The position numbers were made by a program, and so were the translations under genes. DNA of 49,571 nt, from NCBI GenBank assembly GCA_024643405.1, contig JAHENA010000011.1, positions 1 to 49,571 on the forward strand. Reading direction: 5' to 3'. This DNA comes from Flavobacteriales bacterium (GTDB lineage Bacteria; Bacteroidota; Bacteroidia; Flavobacteriales; Flavobacteriaceae). This document shows, one piece after another, positions 43,739-49,571 of this stretch (position 1 is the first letter of the stretch; every line of letters begins with the position of its first letter). Under the pieces are notes generated by a model. That model was not told the DNA's origin. It made no database searches and saw nothing but the letters and a program-made list of their open reading frames with translations.

Positions 43739-44788
43739 ATGAAAAAAACTATTTTGTTATTAAGCGCTTTAGGGATTTTAGCCTGTAAAAATGAACCTAA
43801 AGATTATGTGTTATTGACAGGAAAAATAATTGATAAAAACAGTGATAGTATAGTGATTAGTAATAGAGACTATACAAAAACCATTAAAGTTAATGAAGAT
43901 GGCACCTTTAGTGACACCTTAAAAGTGGCAGATGGTAAATATAACTTTTATGATGGTGGAGAAAGCAGCACGTTGTTTTTGAAAAACGGGTATGAATTAA
44001 ACATGTATTTAGATACTAAAATGTTTGATGAAACCATAAGTTATACCGGTATTGGCGCAGAAACCAATAATTATTTAGCTAAAAAAGCGCTTATGCAAGA
44101 AACTATTTACCCACCAAGTTTGTTTGATTTTGAAGAGCAGGAGTTTAAAATGAAAATTTCAGATATTAATGCGTCTTTAAGTGATTTCCTAGAATCAAAT
44201 AAAGCTATAGATACCGCCTTATACGCCTCTGAAAAAAGTGAAATTGATCAATTTATGGATGAAATGTTAGGGTACTACTCTAAGCAAAAGGAATATCAAG
44301 AAAAAAGAGCTGCTGAATTTGCAGATTTAATTGGAATCCCTTCTCCACTTTTTGTTAATTATGAGAATTATAAAGGAGGAACCACTTCCTTATCTGATTT
44401 TAAAGGTAAATACGTTTACGTTGATGTATGGGCAACATGGTGTGGTCCGTGTAAAGCTGAAATACCTTCATTAAAAGAAATCGAAAAAAATTATCATGGA
44501 AAAAATATTGAATTCGTGAGTATTTCTGTGGATAATGGTAGAGGGTATACAGAAAAAACTGTTGAAGCTTCAAAAGAAGGTTGGAAAAAAATGATTGCTG
44601 AAAAAGAAATGGGCGGAACACAATTGTTTGCTGATAATGCTTGGGAATCTGATTTTACCAGAGGTTATAAAGTCAATAGTATTCCAAGATTTATTTTAAT
44701 TGGTCCTGACGGAACCGTTGTAAATCCTGATGCGCCGAGACCTTCAAGTCCAAAATTGTTAGAACTTTTCAATACTTTAGAACTATAA
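43739..44788 (+). CDS. TlpA/ResA-like thioredoxin-fold lipoprotein
   Basis: The 349-residue protein has a lipoprotein signal (LLLSALGILACKNE). Residues about 22-110 form a beta-rich N-terminal domain of the DUF4369-like type common in Bacteroidota. A helical linker follows, then a thioredoxin domain from about 205 with the active site WCGPC (Trp234-Cys238) in YVDVWATWCGPCKAEIPSL. IPRFILIGPDG carries the cis-Pro. It should reduce disulfides or act in cytochrome maturation on the periplasmic side. The gene ends at a strong terminator shared with nnr. Confidence 0.92.
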   Translation: MKKTILLLSALGILACKNEPKDYVLLTGKIIDKNSDSIVISNRDYTKTIKVNEDGTFSDTLKVADGKYNFYDGGESSTLFLKNGYELNMYLDTKMFDETISYTGIGAETNNYLAKKALMQETIYPPSLFDFEEQEFKMKISDINASLSDFLESNKAIDTALYASEKSEIDQFMDEMLGYYSKQKEYQEKRAAEFADLIGIPSPLFVNYENYKGGTTSLSDFKGKYVYVDVWATWCGPCKAEIPSLKEIEKNYHGKNIEFVSISVDNGRGYTEKTVEASKEGWKKMIAEKEMGGTQLFADNAWESDFTRGYKVNSIPRFILIGPDGTVVNPDAPRPSSPKLLELFNTLEL

Positions 44789-44789
44789 G

Positions 44790-44818
44790 AAAAAAAGCTG
44801 CTAATCGCAGCTTTTTTT
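44790..44818. terminator. Bidirectional terminator between the TlpA-like gene and nnr
   Basis: AAAAAAAGCTGC (44790-44801), loop TAATC, GCAGCTTTTTTT (44807-44818) form a perfect 12-bp stem. Its right edge touches the nnr stop codon. Confidence 0.88.
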
Positions 44819-46365
44819 TATGCGTCTTCTTTAGATTTTTCTGAAACTGCCTCAGGTTGCTTAAACAAATCCATATAGGCTGCTCCTAAATATTCAATCA
44901 CATGGCTAGCAATTAAACTTTGATAACCATAGTCTTCTACGGCAATATCTGCTGCTTTTCCATGTAAATAGACTCCAAAAACTGCAGCGGATAAAGGACT
45001 GTAACCTTGAGAAATCAAACCTGTTATGATTCCAGTTAACACATCACCCGAACCTGCAGTGGACAACCCTGGGTTTCCGGTAGCATTAATGTAAAATTTA
45101 TTTTCAAAAACCGTAATTGTATTGGCGCCTTTTATGACTAAAAGCACTTTATATTGATTTGAGAATTCTTTAGCTTTTTCTAATTTTTCAAAATCATTAG
45201 TCCAGGCTCCTATTAATCTTTCTAATTCTTTAGGATGTGGTGTTAGAACAGAATTTTCTGGTAATAATTCTAATAAATAAGGATGTTTTGATAAAATATT
45301 TAAGCCATCGGCATCAATAACCATAGGCGCTATATTGGATTTTAACAAAACCTCAAATGCTTCAACAGTTTTCATATGGTCTCCTACTCCTACACCAAAA
45401 GCAATGACTGAAGGCTTAAAATCAAAATCAATATTGGTAATATAGTTGCTATTTTCATCTGTAATAACCATTGCTTCAGGAAATGAAGATTGTATAACAT
45501 CATAGCCACATTTTGGGACAAAGGCCGAAACTAAACCTGCACCAGCACTTAAGGCTCCTCTACTCGCTAAAGTGACTGCACCAATTTTACCGTAACTACC
45601 GCCAATTATTAAACTGTGACCAAACTGACCTTTATGAGAATATTTGTCTCTAGGAATATAAATTGGAATGGCTTCATATTTACCTATTAAATTAAATGTA
45701 GTGTTTGTATTTGATAAAAATTCTGGGTCCAAACCAATATCCAAAACTTCCCAATTGATGGTATATTTAGCCGTTTTCGGTAAAAAGAATGCTAATTTAG
45801 GTGATGCAAAACTCAAGGTATAAGAAGACATCACCACACCGTCTTCATCAAATGGCATCCTATCAGTTTGCAAACCAGAAGGGATATCTATTGATAAGGT
45901 AAAGGCTTTTGATTTTTTAAGATGAATGAATAAATTTTTTACCCAATCTGCAACTGGTCTGTTAAGTCCAATCCCAAAAATAGCATCAACAATAACATGG
46001 TCCTGTTTAATTTCTGGGAAGTCATCCTGATTATGAACAAATTCAGGCCATTGTTTTGTTATATTCTTGACTCTGTCATAATTAATTAGAAAATCTTTGC
46101 TTCGTTTTTCACTATAATTAACAATGTAGGTTTTAACATTATATCCTTCTAAAATCAAGTGTCTTGCTAAAACCATTCCATCACCTCCATTATTTCCAAT
46201 ACCACAAAAAATATGAATGGGTACCTGAGCTCCCTGCATTCTTAGATTTATCCAATTGAAAATTTGAGTGCCCGCTCTTTCCATTAAATCTGTAGATGAT
46301 ATTTTTTGACGCTCAATAGTTATCTTATCGCCTTCATAAATTTGTTCTTTCGAAAATAGTTTCAT
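44818..46365 (-). CDS. nnr: Bifunctional NAD(P)HX epimerase / dehydratase
   Basis: The 515-residue protein joins two domains. Residues 1-215 are the YjeF_N epimerase: QISSTDLMERAGTQIFNWI, FCGIGNNGGDGMVLARHL and DAIFGIGLNRPV. Residues about 235-500 are the ribokinase-fold ADP-dependent dehydratase: GHSLIIGGSYGKIGAVTLASRGAL, VLTPHPKELERL and GNPGLSTAGSGDVLTGIITGL. It repairs damaged NADHX and NADPHX in the cytoplasm. The length is that of fused E. coli Nnr (YjeF). It stands alone on the minus strand. Confidence 0.95.
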   Translation of the reverse strand: MKLFSKEQIYEGDKITIERQKISSTDLMERAGTQIFNWINLRMQGAQVPIHIFCGIGNNGGDGMVLARHLILEGYNVKTYIVNYSEKRSKDFLINYDRVKNITKQWPEFVHNQDDFPEIKQDHVIVDAIFGIGLNRPVADWVKNLFIHLKKSKAFTLSIDIPSGLQTDRMPFDEDGVVMSSYTLSFASPKLAFFLPKTAKYTINWEVLDIGLDPEFLSNTNTTFNLIGKYEAIPIYIPRDKYSHKGQFGHSLIIGGSYGKIGAVTLASRGALSAGAGLVSAFVPKCGYDVIQSSFPEAMVITDENSNYITNIDFDFKPSVIAFGVGVGDHMKTVEAFEVLLKSNIAPMVIDADGLNILSKHPYLLELLPENSVLTPHPKELERLIGAWTNDFEKLEKAKEFSNQYKVLLVIKGANTITVFENKFYINATGNPGLSTAGSGDVLTGIITGLISQGYSPLSAAVFGVYLHGKAADIAVEDYGYQSLIASHVIEYLGAAYMDLFKQPEAVSEKSKEDA

Positions 46366-46444
46366 GGAATTAAAAAAGATTTAAACTTAAATATAGAATA
46401 CTTGCTTTTATTACAGAATTAAAGCTACAATTTAGGCAATAAAA

Positions 46445-46475
46445 AAATCCTTAGCTAAATTTCATCCAAGGATTT
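46445..46475 (-). terminator. Terminator for the T9SS cargo gene
   Basis: AAATCCTT (46445-46452) and AAGGATTT (46468-46475) pair as an 8-bp stem with a 15-nt loop. On the minus strand it is followed by a run of seven T. It lies about 40 bp after the stop at 46516. Confidence 0.7.
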
Positions 46476-46515
46476 CAATATATTTTTTTCGCTTACTAAA
46501 AAAGTCTAAATATGA

Positions 46516-47799
46516 CTATTCTTTAATAAACTTAATTATTTCAAAGTTTTCCAATTTTAAAAGATACATACCTTTAGTTAGAGATTTCACCTCTATTTTG
46601 TTATTATTTGATACATTCCCACGCAATACTTGTTTACCTTGCATATTATAAATAGAATAATTTTCAGACTCGGCTAAACCTGAAAGACTTATATAATTAG
46701 TTGATGGGTTTGGGTATGTTTTAATTTTTGCTTTAAAATCAATTTCTATATCCTGCATATCATTCGTGTCTATGGAGTTTAGACTTCCATAGGATATTCC
46801 TTTTGAATTTTTAGCATAAGTTCTTATGTAATAGATTTCGTTAGGTAATAAACTTCCTAATTCATAACTAAAGGACCCAATGCCATGACCAATTGTAATT
46901 TTATTATCAGATGTAGTAGGCAGCGTTTCAGAAGTGCTATAAACAATACCCTTTTCAGTGACATCGTCACCTCTGTCATCGGTAACATCACCGCTTATGT
47001 CTATTTGTTTTGTGGAATTATTTAATACAGAACTTCCAATGACTACTGGTGCCCCTGCTTCTATACTGGTTGATCCTCCCTTTAGGCTAATAATATAATT
47101 ATCGAAATTTGTAATTCTATGACCACCAAAAGCAAAGTAGGCAAAGATAATTTTAGAGTTAGCCATAGCCTTATTTTGAACTTTCCAATTTTTAGTTTCA
47201 ATTGGATTAGTAGGATTTATTAGCGTTCCATCGTCATTTGACGGATATATATTAACTGTCATATCAAAATAACTGTTCCCCAACAAATCAATCGATAAAA
47301 CCGCTAAATACCATTTATCTGGTGACGCAGTATTTAATACATTTTCAGTTGTCCATTTTCCAGATTCAGCAGTTAAACCACTATTAAAAATATAGCCGCC
47401 ACCATGTAAAGAAACACCTAAGCCTTCATTTGGAGCCGCATAGAAATGATGTGCTGCATTTGGATTTGAAGTAAAACCAAAACCACCATAACCACTGTTA
47501 TACTCACTTTTAAAATAAGTTTTAAATTCATAATGCGCACCTTTCCCAGTGATTGAGTACCCTTGTTTAGAGGTAAAAACTTCATCGGTTTCACCTAATA
47601 CATTTACGGTGCCTGAACCACCAATGCCATCTTTAGAACTTTGTATTATAAGTTTAGAGTGACCGCCTTGTGTAAATTCTTTAAGTAACTGATCTGAAGT
47701 ATTAAAATCAAACACTGTGGACACTTGAGATTGTGCGCTGATATAGCTTAAAAACAAAACAAATATTAAACTATAATTTTTGAGGGTTTTTGAAGTCAT
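46516..47799 (-). CDS. Secreted T9SS cargo protein with C-terminal sorting domain
   Basis: I choose ATG 47799 (MTSKTLKNYSLIFVLFLSYISAQSQ), which puts the signal peptide at the N-terminus; 47811 is also possible. ATG 47850 lies before a TATATTTG -7 box (47826-47833) and is unlikely. The 427-residue protein has an N-terminal beta-sandwich of about 240 residues, a fibronectin III-like stretch (about 260-345: ITKEGIVYS-type pattern, LPNEIYYIRTYAKNSKG), and a type A T9SS sorting domain (IKTYPNPSTNYISLSGLA ... KGMYLLKLENFEIIKFI). It should cross the outer membrane by type IX secretion. The ligand or substrate of the large domain is unknown. Confidence 0.85.
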   Translation of the reverse strand: MTSKTLKNYSLIFVLFLSYISAQSQVSTVFDFNTSDQLLKEFTQGGHSKLIIQSSKDGIGGSGTVNVLGETDEVFTSKQGYSITGKGAHYEFKTYFKSEYNSGYGGFGFTSNPNAAHHFYAAPNEGLGVSLHGGGYIFNSGLTAESGKWTTENVLNTASPDKWYLAVLSIDLLGNSYFDMTVNIYPSNDDGTLINPTNPIETKNWKVQNKAMANSKIIFAYFAFGGHRITNFDNYIISLKGGSTSIEAGAPVVIGSSVLNNSTKQIDISGDVTDDRGDDVTEKGIVYSTSETLPTTSDNKITIGHGIGSFSYELGSLLPNEIYYIRTYAKNSKGISYGSLNSIDTNDMQDIEIDFKAKIKTYPNPSTNYISLSGLAESENYSIYNMQGKQVLRGNVSNNNKIEVKSLTKGMYLLKLENFEIIKFIKE

Positions 47800-47850
47800 T
47801 TTTTGAATCATATAATTAACGTAGACAAATATATAAATTTTTTGATACAA

Positions 47851-48135
47851 AACACACTTTAACGTTATTTATTTACACTTAATCGATATTAATTTATTTT
47901 TATATATGTTTTTTCTTACTTATATTATAAAATATGAGATTTAATTTAAATTATTGACTTAGAAAAAAGCGTCTAGTGATTGCTTTGAAAGAAATATTTA
48001 ATCAGAAGTCTTTATTTATTTGTTATGATTTTTTTATTACACAATCAATTAACTTCATATTATTAAATGAAATAAGCCTCATGATAAGAATACTGTAAAA
48101 AAATGAGATTAGTTTTTTTATAAGTTTAATTGTAA
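47851..48135. other. Intergenic stretch between divergent T9SS cargo and thrA genes
   Basis: Very A/T-rich with no convincing ORF; candidates on either strand have no family look and no start context. It contains the upstream promoter parts for both flanking genes. Confidence 0.5.
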
Positions 48136-48143
48136 TACTTTTG
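48136..48143 (+). promoter_or_regulatory. -7 promoter box for the thrA leader transcript
   Basis: TACTTTTG fits TAnnTTTG. The expected start near 48150 is 16 bp before the leader peptide's ATG. The -33 position is only T-rich. Confidence 0.5.
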
Positions 48144-48165
48144 AGTGGTATTATCATAGTAAATA

Positions 48166-48273
48166 ATGAAAGGTATAAACCAAAATCCAACTCATTTATG
48201 CTCCTTTTCAACAAAAGGAAAGACGTCTTTTTGTGGTACTGCTACAATTATTACTACCCTTTGGGGTTGCTAA
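48166..48273 (+). CDS. thrL: thr leader peptide (attenuator ORF)
   Basis: ATG 48166 opens a 35-codon ORF ending TAA at 48273, 82 bp before thrA. Its last third reads CGTATIITTLWGC: four Thr and two Ile within seven codons (48238-48258), on top of Thr at 9, 16 and 20. In E. coli the thrABC leader peptide is likewise a run of Thr and Ile codons, and scarcity of charged tRNA-Thr or tRNA-Ile stalls the ribosome and relieves attenuation. The spacing (promoter, short leader ORF, hairpins, thrA) fits that logic. The sequence is not similar to ThrL beyond composition, and conservation cannot be tested here. Confidence 0.72.
   Translation: MKGINQNPTHLCSFSTKGKTSFCGTATIITTLWGC
48202..48219 (+). promoter_or_regulatory. 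Hairpin inside the thr leader ORF
   Basis: TCCTTTT (48202-48208), loop CAAC, AAAAGGA (48213-48219) form a perfect 7-bp stem, ahead of the Thr/Ile codons. It could be a pause hairpin; no experiment or conservation data support this. Confidence 0.35.
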
Positions 48274-48290
48274 ATATATATCCTTCAAGC

Positions 48291-48335
48291 TATTTTTGTA
48301 ATTTATTCAAATTACGACTTCAAAAATATTTTATT
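48291..48335 (+). terminator. Candidate attenuator hairpin before thrA
   Basis: TATTTTTG (48291-48298) pairs with CAAAAATA (48321-48328), enclosing a smaller TAATTT-ATTC-AAATTA stem with a 6-nt bulge. TTTTATT follows. The structure is A/U-rich and its U-tract is short, so the terminator call is tentative. Position, 17 bp after the leader ORF and 20 bp before thrA, is right for an attenuator. Confidence 0.4.
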
Positions 48336-48355
48336 AAAATATTAACTCATTAGAA

Positions 48356-49571
48356 ATGAAAGTTTTAAAATTTGGCGGAACATCAGTTGGTTCTGCAAAG
48401 AATATAAATAACGTCATTAATATCCTCAATTCTGACGCAGAAAAAGATACAATTATCTGTGTGGTTTCTGCAGTTGGTGGTATCACTGATAAATTGTTGT
48501 TGGCGGGTAGCTTAGCTAAAAATAAAGACGCTGGCTTTTCTGAGGTTTTTAATGCTATTAAAGACATTCATTTAAACATTATCACAGAATTAATACCTTC
48601 TTCAAATGAAACTATCTTAAATGTAATAAATGATAAATTAGAAACACTTAAAAGTTTATTAGAAGGTATTTATCTTATTAATGAATTATCTCCGAAAACA
48701 TCAGATAAATTAACGAGCTACGGTGAATTGCTTTCATCATTTATCATAGCGGAAACTATGAAATCTAGAGGTTTTTCTACGGAATTAAAAAATTCTCAGG
48801 AGTTGATTATCACTAATTCCAATTTTACAAAGGCAGAAGTAGATTATAAACAAACTAATAAAAATATTCAGGAGTATTTTAAATCATCTAAGCAAAAAAT
48901 TACTATTTGTCCTGGATTCATTTCACATTCAAAAACAGGAGAACAAACTACTTTAGGTAGAGGTGGCTCAGATTTTACAGCTGCCATTATAGCGGCAGCT
49001 TTAAAGGTAGAACAACTGGAAATATGGACCGACGTAAGCGGTATGTTTACAACAAATCCAAAATTGGTCAAACAGGCTTATCCCATTGAAAAATTATCTT
49101 ATCAGGAGGCTATGGAATTATCACACTTTGGAGCCAAAGTATTATACCCACCAACAGTGCAGCCTGTACTTGATTTAAACATTCCAATTCATATTAAAAA
49201 TACTTTAGATCCGGAGTCTGTTGGAACTATTATTTCCAATAATCATATTAACTCTAATATTCCAGTTAAAGGTATTAGTAATATTAACAACATTGCCTTG
49301 CTTACACTACAGGGAAGTGGCATGATTGGAATTCCAGGATTCTCAAAACGCCTTTTTGAAACTTTATCTCAAGAAAAGATTAATGTGATTTTAATCACAC
49401 AAGCCTCGTCTGAACATTCTATTTGCATAGGAATTGATGAAAAAGATGCAGACTTAGCAAAAACCTCAATTGACTCTACTTTTGAAAACGAAATTGCCTT
49501 AAACAAAATCGACCCTATTATTGTTGAAACTGGTTTATCTATAATTGCACTTATTGGCGATAATATGAAAA
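48356..49571 (+). CDS. thrA: Aspartokinase / homoserine dehydrogenase (ThrA), N-terminal part
   Basis: ATG 48356 opens a frame that runs off the right edge after 405 codons, so no stop is seen. The aspartokinase domain shows MKVLKFGGTSVGSA, KLTSYGELLSSFI and GRGGSDFTAAIIAAAL; LEIWTDVSGMFTTNP and LSYQEAMELSHFGAKVLYPPT are also conserved. Regulatory ACT repeats begin at about 305 (ISNINNIALLTLQGSGM). The ending VETGLSIIALIGDNMK leads into the second ACT unit of the fused enzyme, so I expect the homoserine dehydrogenase domain beyond the window. It catalyses the first (and third) steps to threonine, methionine and lysine precursors. The upstream Thr/Ile leader supports threonine control. Confidence 0.9.
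   Translation, partial: MKVLKFGGTSVGSAKNINNVINILNSDAEKDTIICVVSAVGGITDKLLLAGSLAKNKDAGFSEVFNAIKDIHLNIITELIPSSNETILNVINDKLETLKSLLEGIYLINELSPKTSDKLTSYGELLSSFIIAETMKSRGFSTELKNSQELIITNSNFTKAEVDYKQTNKNIQEYFKSSKQKITICPGFISHSKTGEQTTLGRGGSDFTAAIIAAALKVEQLEIWTDVSGMFTTNPKLVKQAYPIEKLSYQEAMELSHFGAKVLYPPTVQPVLDLNIPIHIKNTLDPESVGTIISNNHINSNIPVKGISNINNIALLTLQGSGMIGIPGFSKRLFETLSQEKINVILITQASSEHSICIGIDEKDADLAKTSIDSTFENEIALNKIDPIIVETGLSIIALIGDNMK

Noticed and set aside
48023-48214. 63-codon minus-strand ORF upstream of thrA
   Set aside because: Hydrophobic by A/T-rich composition only, no promoter or start signal, and it overlaps the thrA promoter.
48220-48231. AAAGACGTCTTT palindrome in the thr leader
   Set aside because: It is self-complementary without a loop and lies within the coding leader, so a stable hairpin is unlikely; chance is adequate in this sequence.
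48141-48353. 70-codon plus-strand ORF overlapping the thr leader region
   Set aside because: It starts without an ATG context, covers the leader peptide in another frame and has no family look; the Thr/Ile leader ORF explains the region better.

Overview
The window looks like a chromosomal segment of a marine-type Flavobacteriaceae (phylum Bacteroidota). The evidence is low G+C with A/T-rich gaps, -7 promoter boxes of the form TAnnTTTG, almost no Shine-Dalgarno sequences, a type IX secretion sorting domain, a fused alpha/beta E1 dehydrogenase, and many secreted proteins and lipoproteins. No rRNA, tRNA, CRISPR array, phage or insertion sequence was seen. Genes at both ends are cut: an SLC12-type permease on the left and aspartokinase/homoserine dehydrogenase on the right.

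Left part (1-8600): the SLC12-like permease, a secreted intradiol-dioxygenase-fold protein, a DUF1080 lipoprotein next to a decayed sucrose-phosphorylase-like (GH13) fragment, then a TetR - ABC - HlyD - TolC export operon whose ATPase domain lacks most canonical motifs. 8600-14100: a minus-strand run of TrkH/KtrB and TrkA/KtrA potassium uptake, a Crp/Fnr regulator and a GH3 beta-glucosidase, with a perfect FNR-type palindrome before the glycosidase. 14170-21440: a second TetR-led efflux operon like E. coli cecR-ybhGFSR, with its own TolC, an embedded OsmC-type protein, and YbhF split into two ATPase genes.

Middle (21570-34910): an APC permease, two EamA transporters, agmatine deiminase plus N-carbamoylputrescine amidohydrolase (agmatine to putrescine), a zinc-ribbon SDR protein, PPK2, a cold-shock-domain protein, an SF2 helicase and a secreted S9 peptidase. 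34909-35537 looks empty but holds a compact unit: an ECF-sigma-like promoter, two tandem 28-codon paralogous ORFs ending NWN[SN]KRR[FY]R, and a terminator whose left arm is the end of the second ORF. This is the best candidate for something undescribed.

Right part (35538-49571): a 3D-domain lipoprotein, the branched-chain-type E1 fusion, an operon with a 2OG-Fe(II) oxygenase, SUI1/YciH, a DUF1835 protein, a nucleoside phosphorylase and a leaderless substrate-binding protein; then histidine ammonia-lyase, a TlpA-like thioredoxin lipoprotein, the NAD(P)HX repair enzyme, a T9SS cargo protein, and thrA. The thrA leader encodes a 35-residue peptide with a Thr/Ile-rich end followed by hairpins, which points to threonine/isoleucine attenuation. 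All function calls come from reading motifs; no database search was possible.
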